From: Blastococcus sp. CT_GayMR16 | Lineage (GTDB): Bacteria; Actinomycetota; Actinomycetes; Mycobacteriales; Geodermatophilaceae | Direction: 5' to 3' | Assembly: GCF_004570875.1 (NCBI RefSeq) | Contig: NZ_SPQK01000004.1 | Coordinates: forward strand, 124,001-188,000 | DNA: 64,000 nt | Shown: piece by piece, positions 45,143 to 53,932 of the stretch | Numbering within the stretch: position 1 is the first letter of the stretch | Layout of the letters: every line of letters begins with the position of its first letter | Notes under the pieces: generated by a model | The model's database searches: none | What the model saw: only the letters and a program-made list of their open reading frames with translations | What the model was told of the DNA's origin: nothing | Translations under genes and position numbers: made by a program

Positions 45143-45220
45143 TCATCGCCTGCGTGCAAGCGACACGGGCCGACGGAGACCGACGTGCCTTGCGGCCGTG
45201 CACCGAGGCGATGATCAACT
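45137..45220. repeat. Long inverted repeat between convergent genes
   Basis: A perfect 15-bp palindrome, AGTTGATCATCGCCT (45137-45151) and AGGCGATGATCAACT (45206-45220). A further GTGCA/TGCAC pair follows after two mismatched bases, enclosing a roughly 40-base loop. Each outer arm itself contains the self-complementary TGATCA. It covers the end of the DHFR-like gene and the gap to the PIG-L gene. A bidirectional terminator role is plausible; size and sharp arms also fit a dispersed palindromic element. Confidence 0.75.
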
Positions 45221-45241
45221 CGCGGAAGGCCTGAGCCCCGA

Positions 45242-45961
45242 TCAGCCCCAGAACAGCCGGAAACCGACCCGGCGCCGACCGTCCTCGGTCATCGTCGACA
45301 TGTCGATGACCTGCTGGGCCTGCTCCTCGACGGGGACGTCGGAGAGGATCTCCAGGTACCGGCGATGCTCGACCAGCGACGCGACCGCCTTGTCCACGGT
45401 CGAACTCACGTCGACCTCGTGGGGCGGATCGGACATGTCCTGGACGGCGATGTACTGCACGCCCGACCACCGCGGCTCGGGAAGGTCGGGGAAGATCCAC
45501 TCGTTGCCCGCGTCGGCGACCGCGTCGATGACCGACTGCCCGAGGGCGCGGTGGTCAGCAGAGTTCACGTAGGCCGGTGACACCCCCGGTGGCGTCCAGG
45601 TGGCACCGAAGTACCCGGTGACGACGAGGTGCGGCCGGTGCCGGCGGATCGCCGCGGCCAGGTCACGTCGCAGCTCCGGCCCTTCGACGAGGGTGCCGTC
45701 GCGGTGGTCGAGGAACTCCACCTCGGTCACGCCGACGACGGCCGCCGACCGTCGCTCCTCATCCTCCCGCAGCGGGCCTGCCTCCTCGGGCGGCACTCCG
45801 GCCATCCCGGCCTCACCGCGCGTGGCCAGCAGGTAGTGGACCTCCTTGCCGGCCGCGGTCCAGACGGCGACGGCGGCCGCCGTCCCGTACTCGATGTCGT
45901 CCGGGTGGGCCGCCACGACCAGGGCGCGCTGCCAGTCGTCGGGCAAGGGCTTCGTCGGCAT
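45242..45961 (-). CDS. PIG-L family deacetylase
   Basis: 239 residues. LmbE fold with the zinc motif VVAAHPDDIEYG (HPDD, about 16-19), TRGEAGMAG and a third ligand in NSADHRALGQSVIDAV (His). RREDEERRSAAVVGVTEVEFLDHRDG-type helix follows (EERRSAAVVGV). Members remove N-acetyl groups from sugars; in actinobacteria close relatives are MshB and Mca of mycothiol metabolism. This protein is shorter than either, and the substrate cannot be stated. Start ATG 45961; a longer frame continues into the MFS gene and is not coding. Confidence 0.9.
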   Translation of the reverse strand: MPTKPLPDDWQRALVVAAHPDDIEYGTAAAVAVWTAAGKEVHYLLATRGEAGMAGVPPEEAGPLREDEERRSAAVVGVTEVEFLDHRDGTLVEGPELRRDLAAAIRRHRPHLVVTGYFGATWTPPGVSPAYVNSADHRALGQSVIDAVADAGNEWIFPDLPEPRWSGVQYIAVQDMSDPPHEVDVSSTVDKAVASLVEHRRYLEILSDVPVEEQAQQVIDMSTMTEDGRRRVGFRLFWG

Positions 45962-45986
45962 GACCGGCAGTCTGCCGCCGCCGGGG

Positions 45987-47588
45987 TCAGCGCGCTGCGG
46001 GTTCGGGCGCCGCATCCTCGACCGGAGGCCGCGCGGACGCGGTCGGCGCTGCCGCACGGACGAGCCACAGCACCAGGAGTCCGCCGACGATCCCGCCGGC
46101 GCCGCAGGCGAGGAAGACATCGCGGAGACCCTCGGCGTAACCCGAGGCCAGGACGTCGGCCAGCTGTCCGCGCGCCCCGGGATCGGCCGCGGCGAGGATC
46201 GTCGGTGCCTGGCCCGCCGACAGCGCCGAGGCCAGCCCGGACGGGTCGGAGGCGCTGGCGTCACGGAGCGCGGCGGCCGCACCGGTCGTGAACACGGTGC
46301 CGAGGACCGCCACCCCGACGGCGAACCCGAGCTGCCGCGCGGTGTTGACCGCGCCCGAGGCCATCCCGCTGCGTTCCCGCGGGACGGCGGCCAGTGCCGC
46401 CGACGCCAGGGTCGGGTTCGCCAGGCCGACGCCGGCACCCAGCACCGCGAGCCCCGCGACCAGCACTCGCCACGTCGAGTCCGCGTCGACCAGTGCCATC
46501 AGCAGGCTGCCGGCGCCGATCAGCAGCAGCCCGCCGCCGAGCACCCACCTCGGCGGCAGGGTCTGCAGGAACCGCCCACCCGCGCCGGCCACCACGAAGC
46601 TCAGCGCGGACAGCGGGATGAACACGCAGCCGGCCTGCAGCGGCGAGAGGCCGCCGATCGACTGCAGCCACAGCGAGGTGTAGATCAGCGCCGCGAAGGC
46701 TGCAGCGTTAAGCAGCAGCGCCCCCAGCATGATCCCGGTGAACGAGCGCGACCGGAACAGCCGGACGTCGAGCATCGGGGCCCGCAGGCGCAGCTCGACG
46801 ACCACCCAGATCCCGAGCACGACCAGGCCTCCGGCGATCGGCGCCCAGGCCTCCGGCCTGCTCCAGCCGTCGGCCGCGGCACGGACCAGACCGAAGACCA
46901 GCGAGCCGGCGCCGACGGTGAACAGCGCGATGCCGAGCAGGTCGGGGCGCGCCGCATTCGGCTGCCGCGCCTCCTCGACCGCGGTCAGGGTCAGCACCAC
47001 GGCCAGGACGCAGACCGGCAGGTTGACGAAGAAGATCCAGCGCCACGAGAGCTCGGTGAGCGCGCCGCCGAGGATCGGGCCCAGCGCCGCCGACGCGCCG
47101 ACGACGGCTCCCCAGACGCCGAACGCGGTGCCGCGGTCGCGGCCCTCGTAGCTGGTGTTGATCAGCGCGATCGTCGTGGCGAACATGATCGCCCCGCCGA
47201 TCCCCTGCAGGCCGCGGGCGGCGATCAACGCCCCGGCGTTCGGCGCCAGCCCCGAGGCCAGGGACGCCAGCGCGAACAGCACGAGCCCGATCAAGTAGAG
47301 CTTGCGCCGTCCGTAGAGGTCGGCCAGGGAGCCGGCGCCCAGCACGAGGGCGGCCAGGGCGAGGGCGTAGATGTCGACCACCCACTGGAGCTGCCCGAAC
47401 GTGGTGCCCAGGTCGGTGGCGACGTCGGGCAGCGCGACGTTCACGATCGTGACGTCGACCAGGAGCATGAAGGTGCCAGTGCAGATCGCGACCAGCGGGA
47501 GCCATTTGCGCACGGATCCGCCATGCCCTTCCGGTGCACGATGCAACCGATCACCCAGGGAGATGTCGGTCATCCCCCCGGTCGCCAT
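45987..47588 (-). CDS. DHA2-family MFS drug efflux transporter
   Basis: 533 residues with about 14 membrane helices. Motif D1 FMLLVDVTIVNVALPDVATDL in helix 1, motif A GSLADLYGRRKLYLIGLVLF between helices 2 and 3, and the antiporter motif C GASAALGPILGGAL in helix 5 show a proton-coupled exporter of the 14-TMS group (EmrB/QacA type). The C-terminal 25 residues are acidic/Pro rich. The first ATG (47588) and a second at 47573 are both possible; GGGGGG touches the second. A palindrome GTCGAC-GT-GTCGAC begins at the start codon (see 47588). Confidence 0.92.
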   Translation of the reverse strand: MATGGMTDISLGDRLHRAPEGHGGSVRKWLPLVAICTGTFMLLVDVTIVNVALPDVATDLGTTFGQLQWVVDIYALALAALVLGAGSLADLYGRRKLYLIGLVLFALASLASGLAPNAGALIAARGLQGIGGAIMFATTIALINTSYEGRDRGTAFGVWGAVVGASAALGPILGGALTELSWRWIFFVNLPVCVLAVVLTLTAVEEARQPNAARPDLLGIALFTVGAGSLVFGLVRAAADGWSRPEAWAPIAGGLVVLGIWVVVELRLRAPMLDVRLFRSRSFTGIMLGALLLNAAAFAALIYTSLWLQSIGGLSPLQAGCVFIPLSALSFVVAGAGGRFLQTLPPRWVLGGGLLLIGAGSLLMALVDADSTWRVLVAGLAVLGAGVGLANPTLASAALAAVPRERSGMASGAVNTARQLGFAVGVAVLGTVFTTGAAAALRDASASDPSGLASALSAGQAPTILAAADPGARGQLADVLASGYAEGLRDVFLACGAGGIVGGLLVLWLVRAAAPTASARPPVEDAAPEPAAR

Positions 47589-47603
47589 GTCGACGTGTCG
47601 ACA
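47588..47603. promoter_or_regulatory. Palindromic operator candidate at the MFS start
   Basis: TGTCGAC-gt-GTCGACA, a perfect 7-2-7 inverted repeat touching the first start codon of the efflux gene. Such sites usually bind TetR- or MarR-type drug-sensing repressors. No regulator gene lies next to it in this window. Confidence 0.45.
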
Positions 47604-47619
47604 AGGCGCTTCGTCGACC

Positions 47620-47979
47620 TCAGCGCGGCCGGGCCACCCGCAGGGCAGCCAGCACCAGGGGCACCTGCAGCGGCAGCCGGACCAGCGCGACCGCCATCGG
47701 CACGGGCTTCCTCGGGATCACCCGGAACGTGTGCAGGTGCGCCGGGGTGAAGGCCAGCAGCAGACCGGCGGCCGCCCATCCCCCGGCCCGCCGCGTCGCC
47801 GGGGCGGCCAGCAGCGCCGCCGTGCCCAGCTCGGCCACCCCGGTCGAGGTCACCCACGAGCGCGCGGACCCGAGCTCCGGCGGCACCAGCCACTCGTAGG
47901 TCTTCGGCCGCACCAGGTGCAGCACGCCCGATCCACCCAGGAGGGCTCCCAGCACCATCGCCCTGCCCGGCTTCCGCAT
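47620..47979 (-). CDS. DoxX-like small membrane protein
   Basis: 119 residues from ATG 47979. Four hydrophobic helices: AMVLGALLGGSGVLHLVRP, STGVAELGTAALLAAPA, GGWAAAGLLLAFTPAHLHTF and AVALVRLPLQVPLVLAALRV. GSGVLHLVRPKTYEWLVPPE and PAHLHTFRVIPRKP are typical of DoxX/DUF4267-like proteins of actinobacteria. The longer frame (to 48915) is antisense to the permease gene. Function unknown; divergent from the TSUP gene by 24 bases. Confidence 0.82.
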   Translation of the reverse strand: MRKPGRAMVLGALLGGSGVLHLVRPKTYEWLVPPELGSARSWVTSTGVAELGTAALLAAPATRRAGGWAAAGLLLAFTPAHLHTFRVIPRKPVPMAVALVRLPLQVPLVLAALRVARPR

Positions 47980-48003
47980 GCGCCCACCGTAGGCTGGCCG
48001 CTC

Positions 48004-48762
48004 GTGTCCGCTGTCGACCTGCTCATCGTCGCGGGGGTTGCCCTGGTGGCCGGGGTCATCAACTCGATCGCCGGCGGCGGTTCGCTGATCCTCTTCCCCA
48101 CCCTCGTCGCACTCGGCCTGCCCACGGTCGCTGCGAACGTCACCAACTCCGTGGCCCAGTGGCCGGGGTACCTCGGTGGGGTCGCGGGGTTCCGCGCCGA
48201 GTACGCCGGCCAGCGCGGCCGGCTGATCCGCTTCGGCATCGTCGCCGTCCTGGGCGGGACGACCGGCAGCGTCTTGCTCCTGACGACGCCGTCCGAGGCG
48301 TTCGACGTCGTCGTCCCGGTCCTGGTCCTGCTCGCCAGCCTGCTGCTCGCGGTGCAGCCCCTGCTGACCCGACGCCTTCGAGGCGAGGAGGGCGACCGCG
48401 GCACGCGCCCCGACCCGGCCTGGCTGTACGTCGCGCTCTTCCTGGCGACGGTCTACGGCGGCTACTTCGGCGGGGCGCTGGGCGTGATCCTGGTCGGCGT
48501 GCTCGGCATCGGCCTGCACCGCCTCAAGCTCGCCAACGCCCTGAAGTCCGCCCTGTCGGCGGTCACTGCAACGGTGACGCTCGTCGTCTTCGGGCTGTTC
48601 GGTCCCATCGACTGGCTCGTGGTCGCCGTCGCCGCGCCCGCCAGCCTGGTCGGCGGCTTCGTGGGCGCCCGCATCGCCACCCGGATCCCCTCCACCCCGC
48701 TGAGGATCTTCATCGTGGTGTTCGGGGTCGCCGTGTCGATCTACCTGTTCTCCCGCAGCTGA
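48004..48762 (+). CDS. TSUP (TauE/SafE) family permease
   Basis: 252 residues from GTG 48004. About eight helices. The family motif GVINSIAGGGSLILFPTLVALGLP in the first helix pair and the half-repeat GGYFGGALGVILVGVLGIGL in the middle are typical of TauE/SafE sulphite or organosulphur exporters. FVGARIATRIPSTPLRIFIVVFGV ends the protein. Substrate cannot be assigned. It is followed after five bases by another permease gene on the same strand; the two probably share a transcript. Confidence 0.9.
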   Translation: MSAVDLLIVAGVALVAGVINSIAGGGSLILFPTLVALGLPTVAANVTNSVAQWPGYLGGVAGFRAEYAGQRGRLIRFGIVAVLGGTTGSVLLLTTPSEAFDVVVPVLVLLASLLLAVQPLLTRRLRGEEGDRGTRPDPAWLYVALFLATVYGGYFGGALGVILVGVLGIGLHRLKLANALKSALSAVTATVTLVVFGLFGPIDWLVVAVAAPASLVGGFVGARIATRIPSTPLRIFIVVFGVAVSIYLFSRS

Positions 48763-48767
48763 TCGGC

Positions 48768-50006
48768 GTGGTCGACCTCCTGGCGCTGGGCGTCTCCGCG
48801 ATCGTCCTGCTCGCGACGCTGATCGCCGCGACCGCAGCCCACCAGCGAGTGCCGCCGGTCTCCGTCGCGCTCCCGGGAGCCGCCTTCCTCGTACTGGTCG
48901 GCGCGATCGGCGCACCGGAGGCGGAAGCTGCCGTCCGCGAGATCGCCCCTCCCGTGGCCTTCCTCGTCGTCCTGCTGCTGCTGTCGCATCTGGCCGACGG
49001 GGAGGGGCTGTTCACCTGGGCGGCGGCCATGACGGCACGGCGCTCGGGCAGGTCCGCCCGAGCGCTGCTCGCGCGCATCGTCGTCCTGTCGGCCGTGGTG
49101 ACGGCGGTGCTCAGCCTCGACGCCACCGTCGTGCTGCTGACCCCGGTGGTGGTCGCGACGGCCGCCCACCTGCGGGTGCCGCCCCTGCCGCATGCCTATG
49201 CGACCGGGCACCTGGCGAACTCGGCGTCCCTGCTGCTTCCGGTGTCGAACCTGACCAACCTGCTCGCCTTCGCAGCGACCGGCCTGTCGTTCCTGCACTT
49301 CACCGGCCTGATGCTCGCGCCGTGGCTGGTGGCGGTGGCCGTCGAGTTCGCCGTCCTCCGGTGGCTGTTCCGTGCCCAGCTGGCGACACTGGCGGGCGAG
49401 CCGGTGACGGTGGTCCCGCCCGCGCCCGCCGTCGCGATCGTCGTCGTGGGGCTGGTCGTCGTCGGGTTCGGGGCCGCCTCGCTCGCCGGGCTCTCGCCCG
49501 TTTGGCCTGCGGTCGCCGGCGTGCTTGTCCTGGGAGCGCGGCAGCTCATCCGCCGCACGACCCGGGTCGCCGACCTGGTCCGGGCCGCGGACCTGCCGTT
49601 CGCGTTGTTCGTCCTCGCGCTGGCGGTCGTGGTCCTCGCCGTGCTCCGCAGTGGCCTGGAGGACTTCCTCCAGACCGTGCTCCCGGACGGCGACGCACTG
49701 CTGCCCCTGCTGGCCGTCGCCGGCATCTCGGCGGTGCTGGCCAACCTGCTGAACAACCTGCCGGCGACCCTCGCGCTGCTCCCGGTGGCCGCCGTCGGTG
49801 GCCCGGGCCCGGTGCTCGCGATGCTGATCGGGGTCAACGTCGGCCCGAACCTGACCTACGTCGGGTCGCTGGCGAACCTGCTCTGGCGGCGGGTGCTCGG
49901 CGCGCAGGCGCCGTCCTCTGCCCACCACTGCGCGGTCGGTCTCGCGACCGTGCCGCTCACCCTGGTGGCCGCGACCACCGCGCTCTGGGCGGCGCTGCAG
50001 CTCTAG
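48768..50006 (+). CDS. ArsB/NhaD superfamily (SLC13-like) permease
   Basis: 412 residues from GTG 48768. About 11-12 helices in two inverted halves. Half one contains LDATVVLLTPVVVATAAHL and TGHLANSASLLLPVSNLTNLLAF; half two contains NLLNNLPATLALLPVAAVGG and IGVNVGPNLTYVGSLANLLW, the paired SNxxN/GxNxGPN re-entrant loops of the ion transporter superfamily. ArsB-type arsenite efflux is one option, Na+/H+ exchange or anion uptake another. No arsR, arsC or arsenite methyltransferase is nearby, so an arsenic role is unproven. Confidence 0.87.
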   Translation: MVDLLALGVSAIVLLATLIAATAAHQRVPPVSVALPGAAFLVLVGAIGAPEAEAAVREIAPPVAFLVVLLLLSHLADGEGLFTWAAAMTARRSGRSARALLARIVVLSAVVTAVLSLDATVVLLTPVVVATAAHLRVPPLPHAYATGHLANSASLLLPVSNLTNLLAFAATGLSFLHFTGLMLAPWLVAVAVEFAVLRWLFRAQLATLAGEPVTVVPPAPAVAIVVVGLVVVGFGAASLAGLSPVWPAVAGVLVLGARQLIRRTTRVADLVRAADLPFALFVLALAVVVLAVLRSGLEDFLQTVLPDGDALLPLLAVAGISAVLANLLNNLPATLALLPVAAVGGPGPVLAMLIGVNVGPNLTYVGSLANLLWRRVLGAQAPSSAHHCAVGLATVPLTLVAATTALWAALQL

Positions 50007-51121
50007 CGCAGGTGGGCAGTGTCGTTGACCAGCCGCACCGAGCTGCGCCCGTCCGACGACCACGTGACCGTGCTCAGCGAGGCGGCCTCGAGGAACACCC
50101 GGTGCACGACGTCGTCGCCGACACCGAGGCCGGCGGCGAGGAACAGCTTGATCGGCGTGACGTGACTGACGATCAGCACGGTCCGGCCTGCGTGATCGGA
50201 GAGGATCCGCCGCCGCGCCCGCGCCACCCGGGTACCGACGTCGGAGATCGACTCCCCACCGGGCGCGGCCACGCTGATGTCGCTCATGAACCGCCGGGCG
50301 GCCAGCGGGTGCTTCTCCCGGGCCTCGTCGAAGGTCAGCCCCTCGACGTCGCCGAAGTCCAGCTCGACCAGGTCCGGGTCGAACGTCACCGGCAGCCCGA
50401 GGGCGGCGGCGACGATCTCGGCGGTCTCCCGCGTCCGGCGCAGCGGGGACGCGATGACCACCTCGACACCGAGGTCCGCAGCACGCGCCGCGGCCGCCTC
50501 GGCCTCGGCCCGCCCGGTGAGGGACAGCGGCAGCTCATTGCGCCCGCTGAACCGGCGCTCCGGGGTGTGCTCGGTCTGGCCGTGCCGCAGCAGGTGGGTG
50601 ACCGTGGTGACGAGTTGGCCGGGGCTGCTGGGTGGGGAGGCAAGGGCTTCCGCCGTTGGCTGCAGCTCGTCCTCCAGGACGACGGCCTCGGCGGCCGGGT
50701 CACGGTGCACCGGCTTGCCGTCCATGGCGCTGTTGGCCAGCGCGTCGGCGGCGCCGTTCTGCGCCCGCGGCACCCACGTGTACCGGACCTGGCCCAGCTG
50801 CCGCGCGATCTTCTGTGCCTGCAGCGCGAGCTGGCGCATGTCGGGGTGCTTGATCTGCCAGCGGCCCGACATCTGCTCGACGACCAGCTTGGAGTCCATC
50901 CGCACCTCGACGTCGGCGGTCGGGTCGAGGTCCAGCACCGCCTGGAGACCGGCGACGAGGCCGCCGTACTCCGCGACGTTGTTCGTGGCCCGGCCGACCG
51001 ACGCCGCCCGCTCGGCGAGCACCCGCCCGGTCTCGGCATCCCGCACGAGAGCGCCGTAGCCGGCCGGGCCCGGGTTGCCCCGCGACCCGCCGTCGGCCTC
51101 GACGATGAGCCGCCGAGTCAC
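50003..51121 (-). CDS. Bifunctional RNase H/acid phosphatase (Rv2228c-like)
   Basis: 372 residues. N-terminal RNase HI domain with catalytic acids in EADGGSRGNPGPAGYG (D9), NVAEYGGLVAGL (E) and MDSKLVVEQM (D), and a basic end WVPRAQNGAADALANSAMD. After a linker, the histidine phosphatase domain has LLRHGQTEHTPERRFSG (RHG nucleophile), VVIASPLRRTRETAEI and VSHVTPIKLFLAAGL. In M. tuberculosis the fused enzyme degrades RNA-DNA hybrids and acts as an alpha-ribazole phosphatase. GTG start overlaps the zinc-ribbon stop by four bases. All active-site residues appear intact. Confidence 0.95.
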   Translation of the reverse strand: MTRRLIVEADGGSRGNPGPAGYGALVRDAETGRVLAERAASVGRATNNVAEYGGLVAGLQAVLDLDPTADVEVRMDSKLVVEQMSGRWQIKHPDMRQLALQAQKIARQLGQVRYTWVPRAQNGAADALANSAMDGKPVHRDPAAEAVVLEDELQPTAEALASPPSSPGQLVTTVTHLLRHGQTEHTPERRFSGRNELPLSLTGRAEAEAAAARAADLGVEVVIASPLRRTRETAEIVAAALGLPVTFDPDLVELDFGDVEGLTFDEAREKHPLAARRFMSDISVAAPGGESISDVGTRVARARRRILSDHAGRTVLIVSHVTPIKLFLAAGLGVGDDVVHRVFLEAASLSTVTWSSDGRSSVRLVNDTAHLR

Positions 51122-51858
51122 AGTCCTGACTCGGCGGTGCGCACCAGGATCCGGCCGCAGTTCTCGCACCGCACCACCTCGTGCGGATCGGCGTTGCGCA
51201 CGGCGGACAGCTCGTTGCCGTACAGCTCGAGCCGACAGCCCTGGCACGCGCGGGCCTGGAGCATCGCCGCCCCGGTGCTGCCGGTCTGGGTGCGGATCCG
51301 GTCGTAGAGGGTGAGCAGCGGCGGGGAGATCCCCGCGGCCACCTCCGCCCGGGCGGCCTCGTGCCGCTTGGTGGAGTCGGCGATGTCGGCCAGGGCGTCG
51401 TCGCGGAGCTGCGCGGCCCGCTCCCGGTCCGCCTGCGCCTTCGCCAGCCCCGACCGGGCCGCGGCCAGCGCCGTCTCGGCGACCTCGGCCCGCTCCATGA
51501 GTTCCAGTTCCTGGTCCTCGAGGTCCGACTGCCGCCGCTTCAGCGACTCGAGCTCGTGCTGGAGGTTGGTCATCTCCTTGGGCGAGACGCTGCCGGAGTC
51601 CAGCAGGCGCTGGTCCTTGGTCTCGCGCGCCCGGACCGTCTCGACGTCGGACTCCAGCCGCTTGACCTCGCGGCCGAGGTCGCGCGCCTCGGTCTCGGCC
51701 CGTATGACGTCGGCCGAGAACGTGCGCTCGGCCTCCTCGGCAGCTTCCACCGCCGCGACCTCGGGGAGGGTGCGACCGCGGTGCGCCAGCTGGGTGAGAG
51801 CGACGTCCTCGGCGGCGAGTTCCAGGAGCTTCTGCTGCTCGAAATGGTCGGCCTTCAC
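51118..51858 (-). CDS. Coiled-coil zinc-ribbon protein (Rv2229c-like, C4-type)
   Basis: 246 residues. Residues 10-185 are an almost continuous antiparallel coiled coil (LTQLAHRGRTLPEVAAVEAA; LESDVETVRARETKDQRLLD). The C-terminal zinc ribbon has CQGCRLELYGNELSAVRN and VRCENCGRILVR, two CxxC pairs. Homologues sit just before RNase H-phosphatase genes throughout actinobacteria and resemble chlamydial CT398-type proteins; nucleic-acid or protein scaffolding is likely but unproven. The start GTG/ATG at 51858 (MKADHFEQQKLLELA) is standard. Confidence 0.92.
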   Translation of the reverse strand: MKADHFEQQKLLELAAEDVALTQLAHRGRTLPEVAAVEAAEEAERTFSADVIRAETEARDLGREVKRLESDVETVRARETKDQRLLDSGSVSPKEMTNLQHELESLKRRQSDLEDQELELMERAEVAETALAAARSGLAKAQADRERAAQLRDDALADIADSTKRHEAARAEVAAGISPPLLTLYDRIRTQTGSTGAAMLQARACQGCRLELYGNELSAVRNADPHEVVRCENCGRILVRTAESGL

Positions 51859-51944
51859 CCGGTCAACCTACCTGCGCGCGCTTGCCGCTCCGGACGCTCG
51901 GGCCTGCCCGGTCGGGGTGGGCAGAACCCGAGCGTCCGAAGCCA

Positions 51945-53582
51945 CTACGTCTGGCCCTGCACCCGCCCCTTCACCCCGGGCGGCGTGGAGGCCAGGGGGT
52001 CGGGGAGGTCGCGGACGGTGGGGTCCTCCCGCTCGGCGGTGTAGTCGCTCTCCGCCGTCCCGTCGACGCCCTCGTCCACCTTCATGGCCCGCAGGATCAG
52101 CGTCACCACGACGGCCACGATCAGGTTGACCGCGAGTGCCAGCAGCCCGGCGTAGACCGTCGCCTTGCTGTCGAAGCCCAACTTCGAGAGCCCGAATGCC
52201 GACCCGCCGAAGTGCTCGCGCGCCACGGTGCCGTCGGGGTTGAGCTTCGGGATGTTGTACACCATGAGCAGTCCCGCGGCCATGCCCGTGACCCAGCCGG
52301 CGACCAGACCACCGCGGTGCAGCCACCGCGTGTAGAGGCCCAGCGCCACCGACGGCATCGTCTGCAGGATGATCACGCCGCCGATCAGCTGCAGGTCGAT
52401 GGAGAACTGCGGGTTGAGGAACAGGATGGCCAGGACCGCGCCGAGCTTGACCACCAGCGAGGCGATCTTGGCGACCCTCGCCTCCTGCCGCGGGGTGGCG
52501 TCCTTCTTCAGGTACTCCTTGTAGATGTTGCGGGTGAACAGGTTGGCCGCGGCGATCGACATGATCGCGGCCGGCACGAGGGCACCGATGCCGATCGCGG
52601 CGAACGCGATGCCCGCGAACCAGCTCGGGAACATCTCCTGGAAGAGCACCGGGACGATCGTGTTGCCGTCGGTGCCGATCGGCTCGACCCCGGCCGCGAT
52701 CGCCATGAACCCGAGCAGCGCGATCAGGCCGAGCGCGAGGCTGTAGATCGGCAGCGCGCTCATGTTCCGCTTGAGCGCGTCGCGGTTGCTGGCAGCCAGC
52801 ACACCGGTGATCGAGTGCGGATAGAGGAACAGCGCCAGCGCCGAGCCCAGGGCGAGGGTCGCGTAGCCGAGCTGACCGGTCGCCGGGAGGATCACGCCGG
52901 ACCCGGCCGAGAACTTCTCCTCCGCCGCCCCGAAGATCGCGTCCCAGCCGCCGAGCTTCGACGGGATCACGATGACCGCGACGATGATCGTCAGGTAGAT
53001 CAGGGTGTCCTTGACGACGGCGATCAGCGCCGGCGCCCGCAGGCCCGAGTTGTACGTGTAGATCGCCAGGATGATGAACGCCACGATCAGCGGCAGCTCA
53101 CCCTCGACACCCATCGCCTTGAGGATCGCCTCGATGCCGACCAGCTGGAGGGCGATGTAGGGCATCGTCGCGACGATCCCGGTGATCGCGACCAGGAGCG
53201 CGAGCGTCGGGGAGTCGAACCGGGACCGGACGAAGTCCGCCGGGGTCACGAATCCGCGCACGTGACTGACCGACCAGAGCCGGATCACGACCAGGAACAC
53301 CAGCGGATAGATGATGATCGTGTACGGGACGGCGAAGAACCCCGCCGCGCCCGCACCGAACATCAGCGCCGGCACCGCGACGAACGTGTACGCCGTGTAG
53401 AGGTCACCGCCCAGCAGGAACCAGGTGATCCACGAGCCGAAGCTCCGCCCGCCCAGCCCCCACTCGTCCAGGTGCATGAGGTCGTCGGCCCGCCGCCAGC
53501 GTGACGCCAGGAAACCCAGCACGGTGACCAGCAGGAAGAGGACGACGACGATCGTCATCTCCACGACATTGATGCCGTCCAC
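51945..53582 (-). CDS. mctP: Sodium:monocarboxylate symporter MctP-like (SSS family)
   Basis: 545 residues, 13 or so helices. VEMTIVVVLFLLVTVLGFLASRW begins helix 1; the family core GGRSFGSWITWFLLGGDLYTAYTF and GAGAAGFFAVPYTIIIYPLVF follow. RGFVTPADFVRSRFDSPTL and PYIALQLVGIEAILKAMG are characteristic of the monocarboxylate (acetate, lactate, pyruvate) group. A 50-residue acidic tail is cytoplasmic. The small partner encoded upstream (DUF3311) is the usual companion and may assist assembly. Imports organic acids with Na+ or H+. Confidence 0.9.
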   Translation of the reverse strand: MDGINVVEMTIVVVLFLLVTVLGFLASRWRRADDLMHLDEWGLGGRSFGSWITWFLLGGDLYTAYTFVAVPALMFGAGAAGFFAVPYTIIIYPLVFLVVIRLWSVSHVRGFVTPADFVRSRFDSPTLALLVAITGIVATMPYIALQLVGIEAILKAMGVEGELPLIVAFIILAIYTYNSGLRAPALIAVVKDTLIYLTIIVAVIVIPSKLGGWDAIFGAAEEKFSAGSGVILPATGQLGYATLALGSALALFLYPHSITGVLAASNRDALKRNMSALPIYSLALGLIALLGFMAIAAGVEPIGTDGNTIVPVLFQEMFPSWFAGIAFAAIGIGALVPAAIMSIAAANLFTRNIYKEYLKKDATPRQEARVAKIASLVVKLGAVLAILFLNPQFSIDLQLIGGVIILQTMPSVALGLYTRWLHRGGLVAGWVTGMAAGLLMVYNIPKLNPDGTVAREHFGGSAFGLSKLGFDSKATVYAGLLALAVNLIVAVVVTLILRAMKVDEGVDGTAESDYTAEREDPTVRDLPDPLASTPPGVKGRVQGQT

Positions 53583-53585
53583 GGC

Positions 53586-53897
53586 TCAGCGCTCCCGGTT
53601 CTTGGTGTCGGAGTCGCGGGTGATGGCGTCGCGGGCGAGCTGCTGGTCGGCCCGGCTCCGCCGCGTCATGCGGTAGACGAGCGACGTCGTCGCCACGCCC
53701 AGAGCCACGAAGGCCAGCTGCAGCCAGTAGAAGAACGGCCAGCCGAAGAGCGTCGGCTCGACCCGGTTGTAGAGCGGCACGAGCAGGACCACCACGATCG
53801 GGACCAGCAGCAGCCAGTTCCACGGACTGCGGTCGCTGCGCTGTGGGGCCACCCCCTCGGTGGCCGGACCGCCCGGTGGCGTCGTTGCGGTGGACAT
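53586..53897 (-). CDS. DUF3311 small membrane partner of the symporter
   Basis: 103 residues from ATG 53897. Two helices: WNWLLLVPIVVVLLVPLYNR and FFYWLQLAFVALGVATTSLVY, joined by the loop VEPTLFGWPF. The motif PLYNRxxPxLxGxPFFYWxQ is the DUF3311 signature, found next to SSS-family transporters in many bacteria. The N-terminal 25 residues are polar. Three bases separate its stop from the symporter start, so it is the first gene of this two-gene unit. Confidence 0.9.
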   Translation of the reverse strand: MSTATTPPGGPATEGVAPQRSDRSPWNWLLLVPIVVVLLVPLYNRVEPTLFGWPFFYWLQLAFVALGVATTSLVYRMTRRSRADQQLARDAITRDSDTKNRER

Positions 53898-53932
53898 CAC
53901 TGCCCCCTCCCCCGAGGGCGCGCCCTCGGGTC

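Noticed and set aside
45846-47750. 634-residue frame antisense to the MFS gene
   Set aside because: Gln/Arg/Asp-rich shadow without hydrophobic helices, opposite a clear 14-helix transporter.
48768-50006. Arsenic resistance operon
   Set aside because: The permease is ArsB/NhaD-like, but no arsR, arsC, arsenite methyltransferase or ACR3 partner is present nearby.
49322-53504. Two long plus-strand frames (49322-51307 and 51882-53504)
   Set aside because: Shadows of the RNase H, zinc-ribbon and symporter genes; no recognisable domains.
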